In this document: positions 17,636 through 26,844 of the stretch, piece by piece
How positions within the stretch are numbered: position 1 is the stretch's first letter
Layout: the number at the start of each line of letters is the position of its first letter
Source: Proteiniborus ethanoligenes
GTDB lineage: Bacteria; Bacillota; Clostridia; Tissierellales; Proteiniboraceae
Length of the DNA: 64,000 nt
NCBI RefSeq assembly: GCF_900107485.1
Contig: NZ_FNQE01000008.1
Coordinates: 35,143 to 99,142, forward strand
Direction: 5' to 3'
Program-made: the position numbers and the translations under genes
The notes under the pieces: generated by a model
Databases searched by the model: none
What the model was told of the DNA's origin: nothing
Seen by the model: only the letters and a program-made list of their open reading frames with translations

Positions 17636-20506
17636 ATGAAAAAATTAATCAGTCTAGTACTCGTTTTTTCTTTATTGATTTCTATAACATCAGTACCAGC
17701 AAAAGCTATGAATACTGAAAGGGGAGATAAAGTCTCACCACAAATGGCACAAGCATATTTAGACGTTATTAAATCAAGTACAGATACACATGGAGTAGCT
17801 ATTATTGAAGATTATCAAGTGGGAAATAGCGGAGGACTATATTATGCAGATTTAATAGATTTTGATGGAGACGGACAGAAGGAATTATATTTACTTTATG
17901 CTGAGGATAGCTTCACACATAGAGACATAATATGGGGCTTTAATGGTTCAAAGGCATATATAATAGGTGAAAATACATATTCTATTTATGGAACAATGAA
18001 TAATGTAAGCATTGGTTTAAAACAAGAGGGAAACAAGACATATTTGTGTTATGAAGACATTACTTATCGCTCAGATATTCAAGATGATAAAGAAATGTTC
18101 ATAGAGGACATTGTTTTTATAGTGAAGGAAGTAGAAGGAAAAGAATTAAAAGCTACCGCAAATTTATATAGCATATTGCATTATGATGAATCATATGAAA
18201 GACTAAAGTTTGAAGAATACTCTGAAGGAGAAAATTACGAAAATAGAAAGTTCATAACTGCAGAGGAGTATAAAGAAATCTATAATAAATATTCTTTGAA
18301 TGAAGGTGAGATTTTAATTAACAACTCAAGGGGTGCACCTTATATAGAGATATACGACTATAGCTTAGATGATTTTATAAACAATTTAGAAAGCATGCTT
18401 ATGTCTTCTAATATGAAAGACATATACAAAGATAAAAGTAGAGAAGAGAAAATGGATATTATGGATTTCTTAAATAATTTTAGGTTCTTCTATCATGAAG
18501 AATTTGACATTAGTAACTTAGACCAGGAAGTCCTTGCATGGTTTATGATTGATTTGCTTTCGAGAGAGGAAACATTGCTTAAATATGAAGATGTTGACTT
18601 AGATGATGAAAAATATGAAGAGTGGGAAGAACAAAAGAAATATAAAGAAATAGATATTAATAAAAAAGCTGTGGAGTTATTTGGCGTAAATGTGGATTTT
18701 CAAAAACATTTACCAGAACGCTATAAAGACGGATATGTATATGTACATCAACCTTGGGACGCATCATCATTATTTACTACAAAGATAAATAAAATCTATC
18801 CTTTAGGAGATAATTTGTTCTATATTCATATTCAAACCTTTGAAACATGGGATTATGATAATATGGATCTTATATTAAACAGCTTATATGAAGAATTACC
18901 ATATAATATAAGAGCAAATTTTTATCAAATGGGTCAGGGGCATGCCATCATCAAAGCAGTCAACAATGAGGGCAAAAAGTCTTATCAGCTTATAAAGTAC
19001 AATAAAAATGGAGAGTATTTAACAGAGGAGCAGCTCAGTAAGTACATAACAAAGGTGAATCCAGAACCTAACCTATCATTTGATTACTCTAAGGTTAAAG
19101 ATTTTAAAGAGAGCAGAGAATTCATAAACTTTCTGAGAGATATAATAGCAGGATTAAAAGGCGAACAACCAAATGATAGAGCCAATAGTGAGCTTGTAAC
19201 ATATATTCAATATGCAATAGAAAATTCTAGTACTACTGCTTTGAAAAGCAGCAAGAATAAAGTCATTATTGATAAGGTCACCTTAAAACAAGCATTAAAC
19301 AGTGCAGAAAGTACAAAGTCAGAGTTCAATAAAATCCTAGAAAGTAATCATATTACCTTAAACAAGAATATTGAAATTGTACTTAGAGTAAGGGGTGAAA
19401 ATCTAAACTCAAACAAGGTAATGTCTGTAATTATTGATAAATCAGCTGTTGACTCATTAGGAACAGCAAATGGCATACGTATCCTTTTGGGAGATAATCA
19501 GCATACAGTTTACATAAATAGTGAGGATGTAAGAAATCTTGGAAACAAAATAGGGAATATTACATTGCAAATACAAAAGGGTAAAGACAAAGGAATCTAT
19601 ACAATAGTATTTGTAGATAGCAATGGAAAAGAGATAAGTGAACTGCCATATCCTATTAGCTTTTCATTTCCAGCAGACAATGAGCTTGCAACCATATTTG
19701 TAAGCTATAAGGGTGGCAATGATAATTGGGGAGGTCAGTATAACAGTACTACAAAGTCTATTGAGTTTAGTACAAGGTATTCAGGAGAGTATAGTATAAT
19801 AGAAAATAATATCAATATTAGTGATATAGGAGAACTGACAGAAAGTCAGCAAAAGGCAATTAAGTTTATGGTGTCTAAGGGATACTTTGAGCTTGATGGA
19901 GATAAATTTAACGGACAAGCTCCTTTAAATCGCTATGACTTTACAATGGCCCTTGTAAAAATGTTCTTTGCATTAGATAGGGAGCTTGAAGCAACATTTA
20001 CTGATATTGAAAAATTAAATCAATACTATCCTTATGTAGCTTCTGCTCAAAAAGACCAAATAGTAAAGGGCTTTACTGACAATACATTTAGAGGAGAAAT
20101 CAATATATCTAAAGAGCAGCTTATTGCATTATGTGGTAGAACTCTTGTAGATAAAAAAGGGTATGTATATCCAGAAAACCCAAAGGACTATTTAGGTTTT
20201 GTAGACAGTGATTCAATTGCTGACTGGGCTATAGAAGACATAGCAATCGCGGTGCAAAATGGATTAATAGATAATGGTGGTATTTTAATGCCACAAATGG
20301 AGATGAGTCGAAGGGAAGGCTTAGAAATACTATATAAGCTATTTATGCTACTATACGAAACTTCACCAATAGAAGTTGAGATGGAGGAAATAGAGCAGCA
20401 GCCTAATAGTCCTATAGGAATTATTATAGGGAGTGCAATAGCACTAGTTGCCTTATTTGGAGGTGCCTATGCATACTCAAGAAATAAAAAAAGCAAAAAA
20501 ATTTAA
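17636..20506 (+). CDS. Large exported SLH-domain protein with C-terminal membrane anchor
   Basis: A 956-residue secreted protein. It has a Sec signal peptide cut near 'SVPAKA', and then a 'DFDGDGQKELYLLYAED' segment resembling a calcium-binding FG-GAP/EF-like stretch. The central region has no obvious family (about 200-560), a beta-rich part covers about 560-720, and SLH-like repeats cover about 730-900 ('ALNRYDFTMALVKMFFAL', 'YYPYVASAQKDQIVKGFTD', 'IADWAIEDIAIAVQNGLI'). It ends with a transmembrane helix and a positive tail (about 925-956). Having both SLH repeats and a membrane anchor is unusual, as SLH alone usually binds pyruvylated wall polymer. The function is unknown. It is the first of three neighbouring surface-protein genes. 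Confidence 0.8.
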   Translation: MKKLISLVLVFSLLISITSVPAKAMNTERGDKVSPQMAQAYLDVIKSSTDTHGVAIIEDYQVGNSGGLYYADLIDFDGDGQKELYLLYAEDSFTHRDIIWGFNGSKAYIIGENTYSIYGTMNNVSIGLKQEGNKTYLCYEDITYRSDIQDDKEMFIEDIVFIVKEVEGKELKATANLYSILHYDESYERLKFEEYSEGENYENRKFITAEEYKEIYNKYSLNEGEILINNSRGAPYIEIYDYSLDDFINNLESMLMSSNMKDIYKDKSREEKMDIMDFLNNFRFFYHEEFDISNLDQEVLAWFMIDLLSREETLLKYEDVDLDDEKYEEWEEQKKYKEIDINKKAVELFGVNVDFQKHLPERYKDGYVYVHQPWDASSLFTTKINKIYPLGDNLFYIHIQTFETWDYDNMDLILNSLYEELPYNIRANFYQMGQGHAIIKAVNNEGKKSYQLIKYNKNGEYLTEEQLSKYITKVNPEPNLSFDYSKVKDFKESREFINFLRDIIAGLKGEQPNDRANSELVTYIQYAIENSSTTALKSSKNKVIIDKVTLKQALNSAESTKSEFNKILESNHITLNKNIEIVLRVRGENLNSNKVMSVIIDKSAVDSLGTANGIRILLGDNQHTVYINSEDVRNLGNKIGNITLQIQKGKDKGIYTIVFVDSNGKEISELPYPISFSFPADNELATIFVSYKGGNDNWGGQYNSTTKSIEFSTRYSGEYSIIENNINISDIGELTESQQKAIKFMVSKGYFELDGDKFNGQAPLNRYDFTMALVKMFFALDRELEATFTDIEKLNQYYPYVASAQKDQIVKGFTDNTFRGEINISKEQLIALCGRTLVDKKGYVYPENPKDYLGFVDSDSIADWAIEDIAIAVQNGLIDNGGILMPQMEMSRREGLEILYKLFMLLYETSPIEVEMEEIEQQPNSPIGIIIGSAIALVALFGGAYAYSRNKKSKKI

Positions 20507-20675
20507 ATTAAATAGCAATGTATATTAACAATCTCCCGTGGGAGGTAGCTTGGATCTACAAAATCATTGAATAATAACTTTGTTCAATACAATAATGAGT
20601 GAGAATGATTGATGTGAAAAGATTACCATAATATATGGTGTCTATATAAAAAATCAGCAATAGGAGGGCAAATTT

Positions 20676-22580
20676 ATGAAAAAAACATTTAAACAGAGCA
20701 CAGCTGTGCTAGTAGCATTAGTAATTCTAAGCTTATCTATGTATTCTAATGCTTTTGCAGCAGGAACAGACAATGTTATTTGGTTAGGCAAAGGGTATAA
20801 CATGGACGGGGAATATAGCTATTTTAACGAAGGCTTGGCAAACATTGAAAAAGATGGCAAATGGGGCTACATAAATATTAATGGTAAGATGGTAGTACCA
20901 GCTATTTATGATGAGGCCTATGCGTTTAGAGATGGCTTGGCTTTAGTTAAAAAAGGTGACAAATGGGATTTTATAGACAAAACAGGAAAGGTAACTATAA
21001 ATCTTAAGGGATATGCACATAGCTTTTCAAATGGACTTGCTAAAATAGAGGTAAATGGCAAATGGGGGATTATAGATAATAAGGGTAAAACAATTATACC
21101 TACTAATTTTGATAGTGTAGCTGATATATCCGAAGGCTTTTCAAGGATGACAATAGATGGTAAATACGGTTTTGTGTCTGATACAGGTAAAGAGGTTGTA
21201 CCTGCTATATATGACAGCGTATCTTATTTTAAAAATGGTTATGCAATTGTTAGTATAGAAGAGGTTAACCAGTATTACAATGTGAGCTACAAAAATGGAT
21301 ACATAGATACATCAGGTAAATTAGTTATTCCAATGATTTATGATGATGCGTTTTTCTTTAGTGAAGGATTAGCACATGTAGCCAAAGAGAAAAAACATGG
21401 ATATATAGATAATACAGGTAAGGAAATTATACCTTTTATATATGACGATGCAGGAAATTTTAATCAAGGATTGGCTAGGGTAGAAAAAGACGGCAAATGG
21501 GGCCTTATAGACAAGACGGGTAAAGTAGTTGCACCAATAGTATATGAATATATTTATTACGACTATTCTCATAATGATCAAGAGGTAGTATTTATTAATG
21601 GAGTGGCACGAGTAAGAAAAGATGATAAATGGTTGTGCATAGATAAAACTGGTAAAGAGATAGTACCTACTATATACGATTATATAGAAATTATGGATGA
21701 AGAATTGATTTTGGTTATGAAAGACGAAAAATATGGGCTTATAGACAGAACTGGCAAAGCCATAGTACCTCTTATTTACGATTATATTTCAGATTATTAT
21801 AAAACAGGCGTAATAAGTGTGAGCAAAGATGGTAAAGCAGGTTTTATAGATAAGACAGGTAAGGTTGTTATTCCTATGACTTATGATGGTGCCTCCGATT
21901 TTTACAATGGTATGGCAGTAGTATATAAAAATGATAAGGTTGGCTTAATAGATAAGAAGGGTAATGTCATCATGCCTATTATCTATGATGAAATATCCTT
22001 GTATGGGGGCAAAGATGTCATTTGGGTTAAAAAAGATGGGGTATTAGGAATAACTCCAAATCCACTTAACTATACAAACCTATCCAAGCTAGATTTTACT
22101 AGCTGGCAAGCATGGGATAGCGGGACAACCCTAAATTATAAAATAACAAATCCTACTGATAAAGCTGATTCTGGTGCTTATGCTGTAATTATTTGCTCAC
22201 CAGGTCATGATACTAGGAAAGATAGTTGGGAAGAAGATAGTAAAGTTTCTCGATATTCTAATACAGACTATTATCCTGTAGAAGGACATATTTTTGAATA
22301 CACAACAAAACCAAGGGAAACTATTCGTGGCTATATTGTCTCACAAATAGGCGGTGAAGTAGGTATTGCAGAAGAAGACTTAGGGAAAGGCGACTTGAAA
22401 TACATTGTTATCAAGCTTAGATCCGAAGCCCAAAAAGCACAACTACAAGGAGAGTTAGATTCTCTTGGATTAGGTACATTTAAATGGTTTAGTAGGGAAG
22501 AAAACAATGCTCTTCAAAATTGGTTAAGAAATAATTTCAAACTGACAAAAGGAGGAAATAACTATGAAGAATTTAAGTAA
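20676..22580 (+). CDS. Exported WG-repeat protein
   Basis: A 634-residue protein with a signal peptide ending near 'SNAFAA', followed by about eleven WG repeats (roughly residues 45-460). Each is about 30-45 residues on the plan 'KDGKWGYIDxTGKxVIPxIYD'. WG repeats are thought to form a beta structure in surface or sensor proteins, but the biochemical role is unknown. A distinct C-terminal domain (about 475-634, 'DSGTTLNYKITNPTDKADSG' onward) shows no family I recognise. The gene overlaps the following SLH gene by 17 bases, which implies a coupled pair: a wall-anchored SLH partner and a WG partner. Confidence 0.85.
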   Translation: MKKTFKQSTAVLVALVILSLSMYSNAFAAGTDNVIWLGKGYNMDGEYSYFNEGLANIEKDGKWGYININGKMVVPAIYDEAYAFRDGLALVKKGDKWDFIDKTGKVTINLKGYAHSFSNGLAKIEVNGKWGIIDNKGKTIIPTNFDSVADISEGFSRMTIDGKYGFVSDTGKEVVPAIYDSVSYFKNGYAIVSIEEVNQYYNVSYKNGYIDTSGKLVIPMIYDDAFFFSEGLAHVAKEKKHGYIDNTGKEIIPFIYDDAGNFNQGLARVEKDGKWGLIDKTGKVVAPIVYEYIYYDYSHNDQEVVFINGVARVRKDDKWLCIDKTGKEIVPTIYDYIEIMDEELILVMKDEKYGLIDRTGKAIVPLIYDYISDYYKTGVISVSKDGKAGFIDKTGKVVIPMTYDGASDFYNGMAVVYKNDKVGLIDKKGNVIMPIIYDEISLYGGKDVIWVKKDGVLGITPNPLNYTNLSKLDFTSWQAWDSGTTLNYKITNPTDKADSGAYAVIICSPGHDTRKDSWEEDSKVSRYSNTDYYPVEGHIFEYTTKPRETIRGYIVSQIGGEVGIAEEDLGKGDLKYIVIKLRSEAQKAQLQGELDSLGLGTFKWFSREENNALQNWLRNNFKLTKGGNNYEEFK

Positions 22581-23220
22581 GATATTAATAATAAGCCTTA
22601 TATTGTCACTAACGCTTTCTACCGCTGTATTTGCAAATGATTATGATTTTGAAATCCTTGATGAATCTGAAATTAATGGTCCAAGTAACTGGGCAAAGCC
22701 TGAAATAGAGGCAGCAAGAAAAGCAGGACTGCTAACAGAAAATACAGATAATCACTTCAAAGAAGATATTACCCGTAGCCAGTTTGCAGAGCTAGTTGTA
22801 AATATGGTGGAAAAAGCTATTGGAAAAGAAATATCGCCAGCACCTGCTTCAACTTTTACAGATACTTCTGAAACAAGTATTTTGAAAGCATACAGTGCGA
22901 ATATTGTAAGCGGTGTAAGTAAAACCGAATTTGCACCAAAAAATTATATAACTAGAGAGCAAATAGCGACTATGCTTTACAGAGCTATCACTTATATTGA
23001 AAAAGAAAAGGGCAAAGAATATACGACTAAAGATGATAGCATTGAAAGCTATACAGATAAGGGAAGTGTATCCTCCTATGCGAAGCAGGGAGTAGGCATA
23101 TTAGCAAATAACAAAATAATGTCTGGAACTTCTGCAACTACACTTTCACCTAAAAGCTCTGCAACAATTGAACAAAGCGTTCTATTGGTTTATAGGCTTT
23201 ATAATAAAGTTTCACAATAG
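22564..23220 (+). CDS. Small SLH-domain surface protein
   Basis: A 218-residue exported protein with signal peptide ('LILSLTLSTAVFANDYD') and three SLH-type repeats filling the mature chain. Recognisable parts are 'NWAKPEIEAARKAGLLTENT', 'ITRSQFAELVVNMVEKA', 'ITREQIATMLYRAITYIEK' and 'SYAKQGVGILANNKIMSG'. SLH repeats bind secondary cell-wall polymer. With no other domain it may act as an adaptor or structural layer protein. AAAGGAGG precedes the ATG inside the end of the WG-repeat gene, and a strong terminator follows. Confidence 0.88.
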   Translation: MKNLSKILIISLILSLTLSTAVFANDYDFEILDESEINGPSNWAKPEIEAARKAGLLTENTDNHFKEDITRSQFAELVVNMVEKAIGKEISPAPASTFTDTSETSILKAYSANIVSGVSKTEFAPKNYITREQIATMLYRAITYIEKEKGKEYTTKDDSIESYTDKGSVSSYAKQGVGILANNKIMSGTSATTLSPKSSATIEQSVLLVYRLYNKVSQ

Positions 23221-23237
23221 AAAAACTTGATAAACAC

Positions 23238-23272
23238 AAACAAGCGGCGAATTTTTCGCCGCTTGTTTTGTT
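23238..23272 (+). terminator. Rho-independent terminator after SLH gene
   Basis: A 13-base-pair stem AAACAAGCGGCGA / TCGCCGCTTGTTT with a short loop and a T-rich 3' flank. The opposite-strand flank is weaker, but it may serve the convergent gene as well. Confidence 0.92.
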
Positions 23273-23276
23273 TGAA

Positions 23277-24029
23277 CTACAACTCAGAAGAAGCAAAAAC
23301 GCCCTCTGAATAAGTTTTCAGTTTGCTTGCAAGGAAATAAAACAGTAATATTAATAAATTGAATGCAAGGATAGCAACAAAAGAATAAACTAACTGTGGG
23401 ACTAAAGCAAACATATTTTTAAATACTGGTGGCTCTACTAAGTAATCATAATTGGAGCCTGTATAAAAATCAAATATTAAGAGTAAAAGATGATACATAT
23501 TAGTAAATATCAAAGTAGGCTTTAAATTATCTTTGCTTAATGTATATTCATCAACTATTAATATGAAGAAAGAACCCCATAGTAATAATATATGCCCAAC
23601 AAAAAAAGAGACCATAGTATAATGAGGAAATGAAAAGGGGTCGCCTTCAACAACTATAAGAGATAGGACAGCACCGTATATACCCCAGAATACACTTATA
23701 TTTTTATACCTTTGCTTATCTGTGAGCAGGGCTAAAGCAGTACAAATAATGGCAACCCTACAGTTATACAAAGGTAAGCTTTCTGTAATATTAGAATAAC
23801 CTGTAACGGCATACCAGAGGTAAAGAATAGCTTGCTGACTAAGCAAAATAATGGCCATAGTCTTTTTTATTAATTTTGATAAATTATCTCTTTTAAGTTT
23901 ATTTTTATTTTCATAGATTAAATAAACACCTAATAAGGCCACAGCAATAAGTATTAAATGAATAAAGCCAAACATTTTAAAATTTATTTCATCAGGACTA
24001 CCTCTAAAAAAATATTTAACACCCTCCAT
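23277..24029 (-). CDS. YwaF/TIGR02206-like integral membrane protein
   Basis: A 250-residue protein with about seven hydrophobic helices. The 'LPLYNCRVAIICTALALL' block, 'GIYGAVLSLIVVEGDPFSFPHY' (in part) and 'FDFYTGSNYDYL' are features of the YwaF/TMEM164-like family. The cellular role of the bacterial members is not established. It is monocistronic, convergent with the SLH operon and divergent from the EAL-domain gene. Confidence 0.78.
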   Translation of the reverse strand: MEGVKYFFRGSPDEINFKMFGFIHLILIAVALLGVYLIYENKNKLKRDNLSKLIKKTMAIILLSQQAILYLWYAVTGYSNITESLPLYNCRVAIICTALALLTDKQRYKNISVFWGIYGAVLSLIVVEGDPFSFPHYTMVSFFVGHILLLWGSFFILIVDEYTLSKDNLKPTLIFTNMYHLLLLIFDFYTGSNYDYLVEPPVFKNMFALVPQLVYSFVAILAFNLLILLFYFLASKLKTYSEGVFASSEL

Positions 24030-24271
24030 TCTATCCCTCCAAAATATTATTTATAAACTATTATTGTAATATATCAAAAAGTATTCTAAATGTAAATATG
24101 TTAACAATAACACTAATACTATATGGTAATGTTTTACATAAAAACTTAGGGGTATGTATAAAAAACAAATATATTAATTTTCTTGCCTTTTTATACCTAT
24201 ATAATATATTATCTAATGAGAAGAGGAAATTTGATGAATTTTGTAGAATAAACAACAAGGGTGGCAATGCA

Positions 24272-26626
24272 ATGAAATCTATTAGAACACAAATTTTAAT
24301 ATATCTTGTGATAGGCACAATAGTATTAGCGGGGGTAGTTTTTTTTCTATCTGAACTAAAGCTAAATGAGCTGCCAGATCATATAAAAGCACAATATAGT
24401 GAAATAGTAAATGCTAGATCAGATGAGGTGAGCAAAGAGTTAAAGAGCTTTGTTGAACAGATTACAATAATATCTAAGTCTCCTATTGTAAGGTCAATGG
24501 ATCTAGAAAAAATAAAAGAATATCTACCTCATTTATTACTAGACCAAAAGTATAGGAATATGACTATTGCTTATCCAGATGGTAGTGCTTGGTCAACAGT
24601 AATAGATGAATTTAATATTTCAGAGCAGGAGCAGTACCGAAAGATATTCATAGAAAATAAAGAATATACTATTTCACAACCCTTTCGCAGCCCCTACATA
24701 CATGAATCAGATGAGCCAATAGTAATAGTTGCTCATAGTGTTGTTAATGATAATGATGAAGTAATGGGACTAGTAAATGTTGTAGTTAAAATTGATTTTT
24801 TAAATCAAGTAGTTAAAGAGATGAGCTTAAAAGGGACAGGCTATGGCTGGATAGTCAACAGAGAAGGCCTTGTAGTTGCACATCCAGATCCAAAAGCTTC
24901 CTTAGAAAAAAACATTAAAGACTATATAAGTAGCGATAGCAAAACATTAGATGAAATTCTAGATGCTGAATCTGGAACTTTAGAATACATAGATAAAAGC
25001 GGAGAAAGAATGCTGGCCTTTTTCAGCAGAATAAAAGGTTCACCAGACTGGACCTTCATAGTTTCCGTTTCTGAAAATGAAATTTATAAAGAAATAAATG
25101 GGGTTAAAAACACAATCTTAGGGTCTATTATTATTGCATTAATATTATTAGTTTTATTTGGTGTTTATTATTCTAGTAGCTTATCAAGACCAATACTAGA
25201 GCTAAAGGAAGTCTTTGAAAAAGCTGCAAATGGCAATCTTAGTGTCAAAGCAAATGAACAGGTATCAAATGAGCTAGGTGCAGCTGCTAAAAGCTTTAAT
25301 ATAATGCTAGAACGAATCAAACATTTAACCTATAAGGATGTAACTACAGGTTTGTATAATTACAACGGATTCTTGCTAGAGATTCCGCATAAAATAAATA
25401 ATCTTATCTCAAAAGGAGATGTGATATCTATAGCAATAATATCCATTGATGACTTTAAACGAATAAATAGTATTTACGGCTATGATGTAGGCGATGAGGT
25501 GCTTCATGAGTTTTCTAAGCGTCTTTATAATTTTGTGAATACTAAAGAGCTTGTGGCAAGATTTTTGGGAGATGAATTTGTCTTATTATTATATGGAGAT
25601 GATATTCTAACTATAGAAAAAAAAGTACGAAGCCTATGGCGATTATGCAGTGGAGTAATTAAAATAAGAAATAATGAATTCATATTAAATACTAGCATAG
25701 GTGCCAGCATCATGGGGGGTAACGTCACGTCTATAGAAGAAACTATTAATCAGGCAACTATAGCTAAACTTGTGGTTAAAAAAATGGGAGGCCATAATTA
25801 TAAGTTTTATAATTATGAATTAGACGAATTCGTTAAAGAAGAGCAGGAAATGGAAAAGGCCCTATATCATGCTATTGAAAACCAAGAGCTAAAGCTTGTA
25901 TATCAGCCTATCATAGATGTGAATACTAATGAGATTGTAGAGGTAGAAGCACTACTTAGGTGGACAAGCCCAGTTTATGGAAGTGTTTCCCCCCTAGTGC
26001 TAATACAAATAGCTGAACAAAGTGGTTTTATATACGAAATAGGAGAATGGGTTTTAAGAGAGGCTTGCAATCAAAACAAACAATGGCAGGAAGAAGGGTA
26101 TCCACCTGTTGTAGTTTCAGTTAATGTATCTGCACTTCAATTTGACCAGCCTAATTTTGTAGAGATGGTTAATAAAATACTAGAAGATATAGATATGGAT
26201 CCAAGCTATTTAGAATTAGAAATCACAGAAACAAATGCTATGGATAGAGTTGATGAAAAGCTAGAAAAGATGGAAAGTCTAAAAAGTATGGGAGTTCGTA
26301 TTTCAATTGACGATTTTGGGACAGGATATTCTTCATTAGCATATTTTACTCGTTTTCCAATAGATACATTGAAGATAGACCGATCATTTATTAATGACAT
26401 GTTAAATGATGAAAATGCTAAAACCATAGTAACTACTATTATTAATTTAGCTAAAACCATAAAGATAAAAATTATAGCAGAAGGAGTAGAAACAGTAGAA
26501 CAGTTAGAGTATTTAAAACAAAAAGGCTGTGACAAAATTCAGGGTTATTATTTTAGTAGACCTGTTGCTCCTGACCTTATAAGAGAAATGCTTAAAGAAG
26601 ATAGTAAATTAACCCCTGAATCTTAA
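24272..26626 (+). CDS. Membrane-bound dCache-HAMP-GGDEF-EAL cyclic-di-GMP protein
   Basis: A 784-residue signalling protein. The order is TM1 (about 6-28), an extracellular dCache sensor (about 30-275), TM2 (about 280-302), HAMP (303-352), a GGDEF domain (353-510) and an EAL domain (about 530-780). The GGDEF signature reads LGDEF ('RFLGDEFVLLL'), so cyclase activity is uncertain. The EAL half is intact, with 'VEVEALLRW', 'LEITETNAMD', 'DDFGTGYSSLAYF', 'LKIDRSFI' and 'AEGVE', so cyclic-di-GMP phosphodiesterase activity is likely, possibly GTP-tuned. ATG 24272 is preferred over the 58-codon-longer frame because AAGGGTGG at 24257-24264 precedes it and the transmembrane start is then canonical. 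Confidence 0.9.
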   Translation: MKSIRTQILIYLVIGTIVLAGVVFFLSELKLNELPDHIKAQYSEIVNARSDEVSKELKSFVEQITIISKSPIVRSMDLEKIKEYLPHLLLDQKYRNMTIAYPDGSAWSTVIDEFNISEQEQYRKIFIENKEYTISQPFRSPYIHESDEPIVIVAHSVVNDNDEVMGLVNVVVKIDFLNQVVKEMSLKGTGYGWIVNREGLVVAHPDPKASLEKNIKDYISSDSKTLDEILDAESGTLEYIDKSGERMLAFFSRIKGSPDWTFIVSVSENEIYKEINGVKNTILGSIIIALILLVLFGVYYSSSLSRPILELKEVFEKAANGNLSVKANEQVSNELGAAAKSFNIMLERIKHLTYKDVTTGLYNYNGFLLEIPHKINNLISKGDVISIAIISIDDFKRINSIYGYDVGDEVLHEFSKRLYNFVNTKELVARFLGDEFVLLLYGDDILTIEKKVRSLWRLCSGVIKIRNNEFILNTSIGASIMGGNVTSIEETINQATIAKLVVKKMGGHNYKFYNYELDEFVKEEQEMEKALYHAIENQELKLVYQPIIDVNTNEIVEVEALLRWTSPVYGSVSPLVLIQIAEQSGFIYEIGEWVLREACNQNKQWQEEGYPPVVVSVNVSALQFDQPNFVEMVNKILEDIDMDPSYLELEITETNAMDRVDEKLEKMESLKSMGVRISIDDFGTGYSSLAYFTRFPIDTLKIDRSFINDMLNDENAKTIVTTIINLAKTIKIKIIAEGVETVEQLEYLKQKGCDKIQGYYFSRPVAPDLIREMLKEDSKLTPES

Positions 26627-26679
26627 AAAATAAACAGCAACCTGTCAAATAGATGGTGAAAATAATAAAACAAGCTTAT

Positions 26680-26716
26680 AAGGTCAACCAAATTTTCGTA
26701 TTGGTTGACCTTAATT
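26680..26716 (+). terminator. Terminator-like hairpin after the EAL gene
   Basis: A 12-base-pair perfect stem AAGGTCAACCAA / TTGGTTGACCTT with a 9-base loop. The 3' T-tract is short. Confidence 0.7.
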
Positions 26717-26844
26717 TATGCTGACCTAATATTCCATATCCTACCTGGCTTAATATGCACATTATTATAGTAAGCAGATTTATTAATCATCTGTTTGCAT
26801 AAGGGGAGCATACCGCTAGCTCTAGGAGTTTTTATTTAATATAA

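Noticed and set aside
24098..24271. Longer N-terminus for the EAL-domain protein
   Set aside because: The extra 58 codons have no ribosome site and would place a spurious hydrophobic leader before the real one. ATG 24272 has AAGGGTGG.
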